A DNA stretch of 64,000 bases from an archaeon (GTDB taxonomy: Archaea; Thermoproteota; Nitrososphaeria; Nitrososphaerales; UBA183): assembly GCA_021828185.1 (NCBI GenBank), contig JAKASI010000001.1, forward strand, positions 558,001 to 622,000. The letters are read 5' to 3'. A program made the position numbers and the translations under genes. This document shows positions 56,641 through 64,000 of this stretch, one piece after another; the first letter of the stretch is position 1, and each line of letters starts with the position of its first letter. Under the pieces are notes generated by a model, which was not told the DNA's origin, searched no databases, and saw only the letters and a program-made list of their open reading frames with translations.

Positions 56641-57385
56641 CCCCGAAGATCTGGTCAGGACCCCATACCTCCAGGTCCTCACCTACCCTCGCATCTCTCT
56701 CAGCGAGGCCAGGTCCCGGGTCGAGCAGCTCAGGTCGCTGCAGGTCGACGAGGTGGTCTTCGAGGGGCATGCCAAGGTCGGGAGGCTCGGAATCCTCGGC
56801 CTCGGGACTGTCGGGATAGTGGTAAAAGCTAGTGCGAAGGGGACGCTTTGCGCCCTCAAGATACGCCGGACCGACGCCAACAGGCAGGACATGAAGGATG
56901 AGGTCAGGATCACCCTGCTGGCCAACCGCGTCGGCGTGGGCCCGGAGGTCTTCGGTTACACCAAGGACATGATTCTCATGAAGCTCCTCGAGGCGAAGGA
57001 GATATCAGAATGGCTGAAGGAGGTTGAGGGCAAAGGCTCCCGAGAGGAGGTTAGGGCCATGGTGCACTCCCTCCTCAACCAGTGCAGGAAGCTCGACATA
57101 ATGGGGATAGACCACGGCCAGCTCAGCAACCTGAGGAAGCACGCGGTCATCGCCGAAGGGAAACCATGGCTGATCGACTTCGAGTCAGCCGGGACCTCTC
57201 GCAAGCCGAGGAACGTGACGAGCGCGGCCCAGTACCTGTTCGTGGGGGGTGCCATCGCTCCGGCCATGAGACGGACGGCGGGCCTGCGGGAGACCGAGAC
57301 GCTCAAGGCGCTCCTCGGCAGGTACAAACGGGACCTGTCGGACTACTCCTACTCGAAGATACTCGAACATCTGAAGTTGGTCTAG
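56621..57385 (+). CDS. Archaeal predicted Ser/Thr protein kinase
   Basis: From ATG 56621, 20 bases inside the end of cca, this is a 254-residue kinase-like protein. It has a glycine-rich loop LGILGLGTVGIVVKA, ATP-binding Lys in CALKIRRTDA, IDHGQLSNLRKH (the catalytic-loop HxxLxxxN counterpart, with Gly where HRD Asp normally is near D) and metal Asp in PWLIDFESAGTS. It matches the short archaeal kinases of the COG2112 type. Its substrate is unknown; RNA or ribosome-linked roles would fit its operon with cca and thpR. Confidence 0.85.
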   Translation: MPSERASPEDLVRTPYLQVLTYPRISLSEARSRVEQLRSLQVDEVVFEGHAKVGRLGILGLGTVGIVVKASAKGTLCALKIRRTDANRQDMKDEVRITLLANRVGVGPEVFGYTKDMILMKLLEAKEISEWLKEVEGKGSREEVRAMVHSLLNQCRKLDIMGIDHGQLSNLRKHAVIAEGKPWLIDFESAGTSRKPRNVTSAAQYLFVGGAIAPAMRRTAGLRETETLKALLGRYKRDLSDYSYSKILEHLKLV

Positions 57386-57449
57386 CACCCGGCAAGACGG
57401 GACTCCCCGCCCAACCTTTAAACCGAGTCCGGCGTCGGCCGGTCCACGT

Positions 57450-57547
57450 GGGGCCGTTGTGTAGCTTGGTCCAGCATACCAGAGTGAATGACCTTCACGG
57501 TGAGCCTGGGGCGCTGGCGATCTCGGGTTCAAATCCCGACGGCCCCA
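57450..57547 (+). tRNA. tRNA-Pro(GGG) with a noncanonical intron in the anticodon stem
   Basis: Acceptor strands GGGGCCG and CGGCCCC pair perfectly with discriminator A at 57547; the T-arm TCGGG/TTCAAAT/CCCGA is perfect. The anticodon arm forms only after about 22 bases are removed between positions 30 and 31: CCAG, then C, loop CTGGGGC, GCTGG, giving anticodon GGG. The spliced-out segment can form a bulge-helix-bulge-type fold with flanks. A TATA-like CTTTAAACC lies about 27 bases upstream. CCA is not encoded. Confidence 0.88.
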
Positions 57548-57624
57548 TCTGATTTCCGGGTCGAGCAGGCGGGCATGTAGCCGCCGGCGCTTTAATAGAC
57601 GGGGCATACGCCGCGCCGTGACGC

Positions 57625-58869
57625 TTGTCCCCCGCAGAAGAGGTCTACACTCTGGTCGATACCGCGCTGGCGCAGGCGCTGGCCAAACTCCGGGTCCACC
57701 GGGTGGCCGAGAGCGTCACCCCCTGGCTGGCATTCAGGCGGGTCCTGGCTGAAGACGTCCTGGCACCAAGGGACGTGCCGGAGTATCCCACCGCCCACTG
57801 GGACGGCTACGCAGTCATATCCGAAGAGGTCGCAGGGGCCGGAGATGCGACCCCTGTGTCTCTGAAGGTGATGGGGGCAGTGGGCCCGGGGTCGCGCGCG
57901 AGGGCCGCGATAGCAAGAGGAGAGGCCTACCAGGTGGCAACGGGCGCAGGCCTGCCGTCAGGGGCCGACTCGGTCGTCCCGAAGGAATCGGTGGAGGTGC
58001 GTGAGGGCCAGGTCATGGTGAAGGAGCCGTCCCAGCCTGGGAGCCACGTTTATGCTGTAGGGCAAGACCTGAAGAAGGGAGAAGCGATCATGAAGGCGGG
58101 GCAGGTCGTCAGGGCCCAGGACGTCGGGGAGCTGATCTCGACCGGCCATCGGAAGGTCAAGGTCTGGAAGAAACCGAAGGTCTCGGTCCTGGCGACAGGG
58201 AGCGAGCTTGTCGAAGAAGGCCGACTGAAGAAGGGGAAGGTGGTCAACAGCCACTCGCCAGTCTTCCAGCGGCTCTGCGAAGCCTTCGGGTGCGCCCCCG
58301 TCGACCTAGGGATAGCGAAGGACGACAGCGCCGAGATATCCCGGAAACTCAGGCGGGGGCTCGCAGGGTCGGACCTGGTCCTGACGCTGGGGGGTACCTC
58401 CGTCGGCGAAAAGGACTGCATCGCCGCTGCCGTCCGAGCAATGCGACCGGACGTTCTTGTTCACAGGGTGAAGATGGACAGAGGTAGGGTCGCCGGTATC
58501 GCAGTCGTCAGAGGGAAGCCCCTGGTGATGATGCCTGGCCCCATTCAGGGCGCCATGAACACCTTCCTCCTGTTCGCAGTTCCGATGATCGACGTCCTGT
58601 CGGGGACGGAGGAGAGGGAGTCCGAGATCATCTGCACTTTTAGGGGCGAGTGGAGGGCAAGAAGGAGGTATTCGGACTTTCGCAAGGTCGTCTATGTCAG
58701 GCTCGAGAGGGGGACCGAGATGACAGCAAGCCCTCTGCTGGCAGAGACGGAGTCTATGAAGGTGCTCGCGGAGGCCGACGGGTGCGTCGTGGTCCCGGAG
58801 AACGTCACTCGGATAGAGTCTGGAGAGAAGGTCGCAGTCAGGCTCATCCCTGGGTTCTCCTTCGCCTGA
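57625..58869 (+). CDS. moeA: Molybdopterin molybdotransferase MoeA
   Basis: This 414-residue protein starts at TTG 57625. The four-domain MoeA layout shows VLAEDVLAPRDVPEYPTAHWDGYAV (D-x-x-x-D/WDGYA block), PKESVEVREGQVMV, KVSVLATGSELVEEG (the domain III ATGSEL) and LVLTLGGTSVGEKDCI. A C-terminal domain IV follows VIPENVTRIESGEKVAVRLI. MoeA inserts molybdate (or tungstate) into adenylated molybdopterin. A TATA-like TTTAATAG lies about 30 bases upstream. It overlaps the opposite mocA/mobA-like gene at its 3' end. Confidence 0.95.
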   Translation: MSPAEEVYTLVDTALAQALAKLRVHRVAESVTPWLAFRRVLAEDVLAPRDVPEYPTAHWDGYAVISEEVAGAGDATPVSLKVMGAVGPGSRARAAIARGEAYQVATGAGLPSGADSVVPKESVEVREGQVMVKEPSQPGSHVYAVGQDLKKGEAIMKAGQVVRAQDVGELISTGHRKVKVWKKPKVSVLATGSELVEEGRLKKGKVVNSHSPVFQRLCEAFGCAPVDLGIAKDDSAEISRKLRRGLAGSDLVLTLGGTSVGEKDCIAAAVRAMRPDVLVHRVKMDRGRVAGIAVVRGKPLVMMPGPIQGAMNTFLLFAVPMIDVLSGTEERESEIICTFRGEWRARRRYSDFRKVVYVRLERGTEMTASPLLAETESMKVLAEADGCVVVPENVTRIESGEKVAVRLIPGFSFA

Positions 58870-59458
58870 CCCCACGGAGAAGAAGCTCGGCCCGCTTGTA
58901 GTCCGAGGGGGTGTCGACGTCAATGGCAGCTTCGGCGTCTGCGGTCTTCACCTCGCGGACGTCGTCCCCGTGCGCCTCCATCACCGACTTCGCGCCGCGG
59001 TCGCCGCTGATCTTCATGATCTCGGGAAAAAGACTTCTCGCGAAGAGGACCGGGTTCCCCCTCTTCCGTAGATGAACTGGGACCACCGCCGGTGCCCCTC
59101 CTGCCAGGAATACGTCGATCAGCGAGTCCACCAGGGCCGGGGACAGAAACGGCTGATCTCCAAGGACGATGATGGCCGCATCTGCGGAGCGGTTCACGCT
59201 GGCGAGGCCCGCCCTGATCGAGGTGCTCATCCCCTCTGCATAGTGCCTGTTCACAACTATCTTCGTCCCACAGAGGTCAATCATCCTGCGGACCTCCTCC
59301 GCCCCACCCCCAAGGACCACCACGGTTTCATCGACTTTCGAGCCTTTCAGGGCGTCCAGGACCCGCTGGAGCACCGGCTTCCCGTCCAGCGGCAGGGTCA
59401 GCTTGTTTCTCCCCATCCTGGTCGAACGTCCCGCCGCTAGGACGATGGCGGAAATCAA
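58844..59458 (-). CDS. Molybdenum cofactor nucleotidyltransferase (MocA/MobA-like)
   Basis: This 204-residue protein begins MISAIVLAAGRSTRMGRNKLTLPLDGKPVLQRVL, the NTP-transferase signature LAAGxSxRMGxxK, and has AIIVLGDQPFLSPALVDSLI with the metal Asp and a late VKTADAEAAIDVDTPSDYKRA. Such enzymes add CMP or GMP to molybdopterin for hydroxylases or reductases. The XdhC-like gene beside it favours the MocA (cytosine) type of the xanthine dehydrogenase family, but sequence alone does not decide. Confidence 0.9.
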   Translation of the reverse strand: MISAIVLAAGRSTRMGRNKLTLPLDGKPVLQRVLDALKGSKVDETVVVLGGGAEEVRRMIDLCGTKIVVNRHYAEGMSTSIRAGLASVNRSADAAIIVLGDQPFLSPALVDSLIDVFLAGGAPAVVPVHLRKRGNPVLFARSLFPEIMKISGDRGAKSVMEAHGDDVREVKTADAEAAIDVDTPSDYKRAELLLRGVRRRRTQG

Positions 59459-59520
59459 CGAGGAAGGTCTCTAGACCAAGGATAAATAAGAAAGCGCGCG
59501 AAGCACCCAGTCCTGCTGCC

Positions 59521-60393
59521 ATGAAACAGGCCGAGTTTGCAAAAATGATGGACTCCCTGGCGACCAGGGGGGCCCCCTTCGCTGTTGCCACGGTGGTGAA
59601 GACGGAAGGCTCGTCTCTGGGGAAGCCTGGGTTCAAGGTGATCATCTCCGGCACCGGCGAGGTGGTCTACGGCTCTCTCGGAGGGGTCTGCCCGGAATCG
59701 GCCATAGCCGCCGTCGCCAGGAAGACCATCCGGACCGGGACCCCGAAGATGGTCCAGGTCTTCTTGGAGAGCGTTGAAGATTCGGTAGGAGCGGTCCTCA
59801 AGAGCCAGAACGAAGACGAGATCCACGTCGAGACCAACTGCGGGGGCTCCATGGAGATCTACGTGGAGCCGTATCTCCCTCAGCAGAGGCTCGTCCTGAT
59901 TGGCCAGGGAGGCAAGGACGATGTGGAAGACGCCCTGGTGAAGCTTGGCAAGTCGCTCGACTTCGACGTGGTGGTGATCGACCACAGCCCCGTGCTGACC
60001 GAGCAGCCAGACCAGGTCATCAAAGATGTCGACTATGACGTCTCTTCATTCGAGTTCCAGAGCTCCGACTCGGTAATCGTGCTCACCAAAGGCGAGAGGG
60101 ACCTCGACATCCTGAGGGCGCTCTCCAACTTCAAGCTCAGGTACGTGGGCATGCTGGCAAGCCACCAGCGGGCGCGGGACAACGCCTCTAAGCTCAGGGA
60201 AGCCGGGGTCGACGAGCGTTTTGTCTCTACCCTGCGGTCGCCGGCGGGCGCGGACATCGGCGCCGTGGCCCCCACCGAGATTGCGCTGAGCATCATGGCA
60301 GAAGTCGTCGCACAGAAGTACGGTAAAGAAGTGCCTCACAAAACGCCAGATGAAGGCGACAAGGGCCGGAAGGTCGAGAGCCAGGCAGACTAG
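59521..60393 (+). CDS. XdhC/CoxI-family molybdoenzyme maturation protein
   Basis: This 290-residue protein has an N-terminal XdhC/CoxI domain (about 15-115) with GAPFAVATVVKTEGSSLGKPG and SLGGVCPESAI, then ETNCGGSMEIYVEP. It continues with a C-terminal Rossmann domain (LVLIGQGGKDDVEDALVKL) and the late GMLASHQRARDNASKL, IGAVAPTEIALSIMAEVV blocks of XdhC_C. XdhC delivers sulfurated molybdenum cofactor to xanthine dehydrogenase-type enzymes. No such target enzyme gene lies in the window. It ends four bases into the opposite moaE gene. Confidence 0.92.
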   Translation: MKQAEFAKMMDSLATRGAPFAVATVVKTEGSSLGKPGFKVIISGTGEVVYGSLGGVCPESAIAAVARKTIRTGTPKMVQVFLESVEDSVGAVLKSQNEDEIHVETNCGGSMEIYVEPYLPQQRLVLIGQGGKDDVEDALVKLGKSLDFDVVVIDHSPVLTEQPDQVIKDVDYDVSSFEFQSSDSVIVLTKGERDLDILRALSNFKLRYVGMLASHQRARDNASKLREAGVDERFVSTLRSPAGADIGAVAPTEIALSIMAEVVAQKYGKEVPHKTPDEGDKGRKVESQAD

Positions 60394-60821
60394 CGCTGTA
60401 TCTTGGTCCCCTTCACCCAGCCTTCCTTCCCGCCCTTCAGCTTTTCCTTCTTCCAGAGAGGGAGAGACTTCTTGATTGTGTCGATGGCATAACGGCAGGC
60501 CTCGAACGCATCTCCCCTGTGCTCCGACGAGACCGCCACGGCTACCGAGACCTCCCCAATCCGGAGGTCCCCGTATCTGTGGACCATCGCCAGCTTCCTG
60601 ACGGGCCACCTGGCCATTACGCGCTCCTCAATTTCTTTCATCTTCTTTTCGGCCATCTCTTCGTAGACCTCGTATCTCAGCCCGGCGACCTGCTTCCCTT
60701 CGCTCACGTTCCTGATGGTTCCCACGAAGAGGACTGTCCCGCCGGCGGAGTCGTCCTGGACCGCTTCCATGACCTTTGCAGGGTCGATGGGGAGGGTGGT
60801 TATCCGGGCTGACCGGGGCAT
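60390..60821 (-). CDS. moaE: Molybdopterin synthase large subunit MoaE
   Basis: From ATG 60821 this is a 143-residue MoaE, which with MoaD converts cPMP to molybdopterin. Signatures: GGTVLFVGTIRNVSEGKQVAGLRYEVYEEMA, then AMVHRYGDLRIGEVSVAVAVSSEHRGDAFEACRYAIDTIKKSLPLWKKE, with the active-site Lys in LWKKEKL. It starts one base after the moaD stop, so moaA-moaD-moaE form one minus-strand run. Confidence 0.96.
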   Translation of the reverse strand: MPRSARITTLPIDPAKVMEAVQDDSAGGTVLFVGTIRNVSEGKQVAGLRYEVYEEMAEKKMKEIEERVMARWPVRKLAMVHRYGDLRIGEVSVAVAVSSEHRGDAFEACRYAIDTIKKSLPLWKKEKLKGGKEGWVKGTKIQR

Positions 60822-60822
60822 C

Positions 60823-61068
60823 TTACCCACCTGCCACGGGCGGGAGGACCCCCACCGCATCCGACTCGCGGAGCACCGTCTTCCCGCTGGCCACTTCGAG
60901 GTTGACCGAGAACCTCACAGACCCGGCCAGCTTCCCCAGCCCAGGGTGGACTTCGAACAACTTGGCAGAAAGGTCGTCCAACAACGCCCCGTCTTCAAGA
61001 TTCATGGACTCTTCTCCTTTGGCGACTATTTCGCGGGCCCCGGCGAAGTATAGTACCCTGACCCTCAA
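60823..61068 (-). CDS. moaD: Molybdopterin synthase sulfur carrier MoaD
   Basis: This 81-residue beta-grasp protein opens MRVRVLYFAGAREIVAKGEE and ends in GVLPPVAGG. The C-terminal Gly-Gly becomes a thiocarboxylate after adenylation by MoeB. It is flanked by moaA upstream (6-base gap) and moaE downstream. This is the only MoaD/ThiS-like carrier visible in the window, so the MoeB-rhodanese protein at the right end is its probable activator. Confidence 0.94.
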   Translation of the reverse strand: MRVRVLYFAGAREIVAKGEESMNLEDGALLDDLSAKLFEVHPGLGKLAGSVRFSVNLEVASGKTVLRESDAVGVLPPVAGG

Positions 61069-61074
61069 CCCGGG

Positions 61075-62094
61075 CTACCCGCCAATGGCGTTCATGTTCC
61101 TGGGCTTCTCCCACCCCGTCTTTATCCAGGGCATGTACCCCACCCCTTCGGGCTTCTTCCAGACCGCCTTGAGCAGAGCCTCGGCTATCTGGTCGTCAGA
61201 CGCGCCGTTCCTGACCATGTGCCTGATGTCGTGGTACTCGATGTCGAACAAGCAGGAGAGCAGCTTCCCGTCCGCTGTAAGCCGTATCCTGTCGCAGTCG
61301 TCGCAGAACGGGTCGCTCATGGGCGTGATTAGGCCCAGGTCTCCTCGGCCGTCGGCGAAGCGCCAGAGCGAAGAGGTCTCCCCTGTCCCCCTCCCACGGG
61401 CTACGAGAGGGTACCTGCTGGAAACCTTCTCGATTATCTCCTTGCCGCTTACGACCCTGTCTGAGCTCCATATTCCGAGCCCGTCTAGGGGCATGAATTC
61501 GATGAACCGGATGGAGATGCTCCGGTCACGCGCGTACTCGACCAGGTCCATGATCTCGTCGTCGTTGTACCCCCTTATGGCGACCGAGTTGACCTTGACC
61601 GGCTTCAGGCCGACGTCCAGGGCCCTGTCGATACCTCTGAGGACCCGGGGAAGGGCGTCGATGCCCGAGATCTTGGAGAACCTGTCGCTACGGAGACTGT
61701 GAAGGCTCACCGTCACCCCCCTCAGCCCTCCCTCTCGGAGCGCCTTCGCCTTCCCCTCCAGGTGCCAGCCGTTTGTCGTCATGTCGATGGAGCGGATCCC
61801 CTTGATCCTGCTCAGCGCCCCCACGAGGCGGTCCAGGTCCCTCCTGAGGAGCGGTTCCCCTCCGGTTATCCTGATCTTCTCTATCCCCAGGGCTGCGAGG
61901 ATCCTTGTTATCCGCTCTATCTCGTCGAAGTCGAGTATCTCCTGCTGCGGTATCCAGGTGATCTTGTCCTTCTCGGGCATGCAGAAGAGGCACGCGAAGT
62001 TGCACCTGTCGGTCACCGATATCCGCAGTTTCTTGGCTACCCGCCCCTTCCTGTCCTTGAGACTCTGTCCGTCCGCCTGTAAGCGACCATTCAA
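61075..62094 (-). CDS. moaA: GTP 3',8-cyclase MoaA
   Basis: This 339-residue radical SAM enzyme starts the cofactor pathway from GTP. The first cluster motif is CNFACLFC (C-x3-C-x2-C in RCNFACLFCMP), then KIRITGGEPLLRRDLDRLV and SIRFIEFMPLDGLGIW. The second cluster cysteines are in FCDDCDRIRLTADGKLLSCLFD. It ends in a run close to the usual GG tail (MNAIGG). It is the first gene of moaA-D-E and is divergent from moaC, encoding its partner enzyme. Confidence 0.96.
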   Translation of the reverse strand: MNGRLQADGQSLKDRKGRVAKKLRISVTDRCNFACLFCMPEKDKITWIPQQEILDFDEIERITRILAALGIEKIRITGGEPLLRRDLDRLVGALSRIKGIRSIDMTTNGWHLEGKAKALREGGLRGVTVSLHSLRSDRFSKISGIDALPRVLRGIDRALDVGLKPVKVNSVAIRGYNDDEIMDLVEYARDRSISIRFIEFMPLDGLGIWSSDRVVSGKEIIEKVSSRYPLVARGRGTGETSSLWRFADGRGDLGLITPMSDPFCDDCDRIRLTADGKLLSCLFDIEYHDIRHMVRNGASDDQIAEALLKAVWKKPEGVGYMPWIKTGWEKPRNMNAIGG

Positions 62095-62185
62095 AGGGAG
62101 GTGGCACTTAACTGTCCGCTCATAAAAAACGTTCCTGAAGGATGAGAGGGGAACCTATATCGGGAAGGGGGGAGGCGGCGAGCCC

Positions 62186-62629
62186 ATGAACTTCAGGCAG
62201 GTCGACATCTCGAACAAGCCGGTGGTCTACAGGGAAGCTACAGCAGTCGGCAGAATCAGGCTCAAGCCGAGCACCATAGAGCTCATTCAGCAGGGGAAGC
62301 TGGAGAAAGGGGACGCGCTGTCCCTGGCGTCGACCACAGCCATAATGGCGGCAAAGCAGACCCCGTCGATTATCGCCCTCTGCCATCCTCTGAGGATAGA
62401 GGAGAGCGTCCCCACAGTGAGGGTAGGAAAGGACTGGGTTGAGGTGTCGATGAAAGTCGCGGCCCATGAAAAGACCGGGGTCGAGATGGAGGCCCTCACT
62501 GCCGTCTCCGTTGCCCTGCTGAACATCTGGGACGTCACCAAGATGTACGAGAAGGATTCGGACGGCCAGTATCCGTCGACCGAGATCGGGCCGATACGGG
62601 TCGTCAAGAAGGTGAAACGCGCAGCTTGA
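62186..62629 (+). CDS. moaC: Cyclic pyranopterin monophosphate synthase MoaC
   Basis: This 147-residue protein has FRQVDISNKPVVYREATAVGRI, CHPLRIEESVPTVRV and VAAHEKTGVEMEALTAVSVALLNIWDVTKMYE with active-site Lys in VTKMYEKD. MoaC converts the MoaA product to cPMP. It is divergent from moaA and overlaps moaB by four bases (its stop and the moaB start). An AT-rich block near 62120-62130 fits a shared promoter zone. Confidence 0.96.
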   Translation: MNFRQVDISNKPVVYREATAVGRIRLKPSTIELIQQGKLEKGDALSLASTTAIMAAKQTPSIIALCHPLRIEESVPTVRVGKDWVEVSMKVAAHEKTGVEMEALTAVSVALLNIWDVTKMYEKDSDGQYPSTEIGPIRVVKKVKRAA

Positions 62630-63162
62630 GGCCCCACGAGGAGCACAGAAGCCACGCCCCGAAGCGGCTCCAGGTGCGGATCGTCACAGTGAGCTCGAGC
62701 AGGTACGAGAAGAAGACCGCCCGATCGAAGTTCGCCGACGAGGCCGGGGACGCGGCCGAGGCCGAGGTCAAGAGGGAGGGGCACCTCGTCACCGTCAGGG
62801 AGCTCGTCTCCGACGACGCGACGATGATCGGACAGGAAGCCAGGGCTTTCCTTGACAGCGGCGACGACGTCCTCCTTTTCACGGGAGGGACCGGCGTGTC
62901 GAGCCGCGACATCACGGTCGAGACCGTCAAGCCACTCTTTCAGAAGGAGCTCCCAGGCTTCGGCGAGCTGCTGAGGCGGATCAGCTATGGCAAGATTGGG
63001 AGCGCCGCGATGCTCACGAGGGCGACCGCTGGGACAGCCAATGGGAAGCTCCTGGTGTGCATGCCCGGCTCTCCTGACGCGGTGAAGACCGCACTGAGGG
63101 CGAGCGTCTCGGAGTTCCCCCACATAGTCTCGGTGGCCAGGCGGCCGCTTCCGACTCAATAG
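62626..63162 (+). CDS. moaB: Molybdopterin adenylyltransferase MoaB/MogA type
   Basis: This 178-residue protein starts at 62626, overlapping moaC. QVRIVTVSSSRYEKKTARS is the MogA/MoaB opening, DDVLLFTGGTGVSSRDITVE is the GGTGxxxRD motif, and KLLVCMPGSPDAVKTALR the late PGxPxA block. It adenylates molybdopterin before MoeA inserts the metal. It overlaps the opposite MoeB-rhodanese gene by seven bases. With MoaA, C, D, E and MoeA this completes a full set to active cofactor. Confidence 0.95.
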   Translation: MRPHEEHRSHAPKRLQVRIVTVSSSRYEKKTARSKFADEAGDAAEAEVKREGHLVTVRELVSDDATMIGQEARAFLDSGDDVLLFTGGTGVSSRDITVETVKPLFQKELPGFGELLRRISYGKIGSAAMLTRATAGTANGKLLVCMPGSPDAVKTALRASVSEFPHIVSVARRPLPTQ

Positions 63163-64000
63163 ACCGGCATCTGGGGGTCGACGGTGTCGGCCCAGGCGCG
63201 GATTCCCCCCATGAGGTTGCGCGCTCGCCTGAACCCCTTTGAGGACAGGAGCTCGACGGCCCTGGCGCTCTTCACCCCCACATGGCAGTAGACAACTATC
63301 TCGTCAGCCGGGTCCAGTTCGCCGACCCTCTTCTCCAGCTCCTCGAGGGGGATGAGCCTTGAACCCCGGATGTGGCAGAGCTCGTACTCGTGCGGTTCTC
63401 TTACGTCCAGGAGCTTTATCTCAGAACCCGAGTCGAGGAGCCTCTTTAGGGTGGTGGCGTCAACCTCAGTCACTCTGGGGGCTGCCCTGTTCGTGCCGCA
63501 GAACTCCTCGTAGTCAATTAGCTTCGTGACGGTCGGATGAATCCCGCAGACCGGGCAGTGCCGGTTCTTCCCGATGCGCAGCTCGTTGAAGCTCATGTCC
63601 GTCGCGTTGAACAAGAGAAGCCTCCCCACCAGCGGCTGTCCGTGGCCGATGATCAGATTGATCGCCTGGGCCGCCTGTATGCTTCCCATGACCCCGGGAA
63701 GGACCCCGAGGACCCCTGCAACGGCGCAGTCCTGGACAGTCTCGGGGGGTGGCGGTTCCGGGAAGAGGCACCTGTAGCACGCGCCCTTGTCGGCGTGGAA
63801 GACGGAGGCCTGGCCGTCGAACCTGAAAATGCTCGCATAGACGTCCGGCTTGTGAAGCATGACGCAGGCGTCGTTGATGAGGTACCGCGCGGGGAAGTTG
63901 TCCGTGCAGTCCAAGACCACGTCGTACTCTTTCAGCAGCTTCAGGGCGTTCGCCGAGTCGAGCCGCAGTCGGTGCGGAACGATCGAGACGTGGGGGTTGA
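63156..64000 (-). CDS. moeB: MoeB/ThiF-type adenylyltransferase with C-terminal rhodanese domain (5' part outside window)
   Basis: The frame is open to base 64000, so the N-terminus with the ATP-binding GxGxxG lies outside. The visible E1-like part has YDVVLDCTDNFPARYLINDACV, VLGVLPGVMGSIQAAQAINLI, and zinc Cys pairs CYRC and CPVCGIH. Residues toward the end form a rhodanese domain, IKLLDVREPHEYELCHIRGS with the catalytic Cys in VVYCHVGVKSARA. Such MoeBR proteins adenylate MoaD and transfer sulfur to it. Having both in one chain removes the need for a separate sulfurtransferase. Confidence 0.93.
   Translation of the reverse strand, partial: NPHVSIVPHRLRLDSANALKLLKEYDVVLDCTDNFPARYLINDACVMLHKPDVYASIFRFDGQASVFHADKGACYRCLFPEPPPPETVQDCAVAGVLGVLPGVMGSIQAAQAINLIIGHGQPLVGRLLLFNATDMSFNELRIGKNRHCPVCGIHPTVTKLIDYEEFCGTNRAAPRVTEVDATTLKRLLDSGSEIKLLDVREPHEYELCHIRGSRLIPLEELEKRVGELDPADEIVVYCHVGVKSARAVELLSSKGFRRARNLMGGIRAWADTVDPQMPVY

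Overview
The window is a high-GC archaeal chromosome segment. Archaeal markers are aIF-1A, Trm-G10, a class I CCA-adding enzyme, ThpR, a GPN-loop GTPase, the UPF0200/UPF0201 pair, tRNAs with introns at unusual positions, and TATA-like boxes about 25-35 bases ahead of many starts (leaderless-type promoters). tRNA introns outside 37/38 point to the Thermoproteota/TACK side, for example a non-ammonia-oxidising Nitrososphaeria-like or Bathyarchaeia-like lineage. The exact lineage is inference.

Region 1-7,850 is accessory DNA. An AT-richer minus-strand cassette lies at 1-2,799: a small P-loop NTPase, a double-SIS plus HAD protein, and a partial phosphoribosyltransferase-like protein coupled by a 4-base GTGA overlap. 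It abuts a 3' tRNA-Lys fragment, a tyrosine recombinase (3,252-4,562) and three partial copies of another tRNA 3' end. A decayed tract follows, with a DUF1059 gene, a tandem AbrB-like gene and gene remnants.

Region 7,850-28,900 is a sulfite-reduction and siroheme locus. It holds hemL, hemB, hemD, hemC, hemA, met8 and uroporphyrinogen-III methyltransferase, a radical SAM/SPASM protein, two DsrMK modules facing each other, a DsrE-like protein, dsrA-dsrB-dsrC-dsrN, a YeiH-type anion transporter and two winged-helix proteins. Glutamyl-tRNA is converted to siroheme, DsrN probably amidates it, DsrAB reduces sulfite onto DsrC, and DsrMK returns electrons from the membrane quinone pool to the DsrC trisulfide. 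A shared 23-base inverted repeat sits in the hemC/dsrM1 and dsrM2/dsrA gaps and looks like an operator. No sat, aprAB, dsrD or dsrJOP is seen.

Region 28,900-39,300 mixes housekeeping and accessory genes: a CBS protein, a DapA-family lyase, Tag glycosylase, tRNA-Asp with two introns, a GT2 glycosyltransferase, a DEAD-box helicase, aIF-1A, an LhgO-like oxidase, MFS plus ChrB, and a methyltransferase. Two tiny zinc-binding proteins are included.

Region 39,300-48,600 handles propionyl-CoA-type carbon: both methylmalonyl-CoA mutase subunits, MeaB, an acyl-CoA dehydrogenase translationally coupled to a membrane-anchored beta-propeller protein, citrate/2-methylcitrate synthase and methylisocitrate lyase.

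Region 48,600-57,550 is RNA and nucleotide metabolism: GPN-loop GTPase, CinA-like protein, Nudix, PRPP synthetase, Trm-G10, RNase Z, UPF0201, UPF0200, ThpR, CCA-adding enzyme, a protein kinase and tRNA-Pro. Region 57,600-64,000 is a molybdenum cofactor cluster: moeA, mocA/mobA-like, xdhC-like, moaE, moaD, moaA, moaC, moaB and a moeB-rhodanese fusion cut by the window end.
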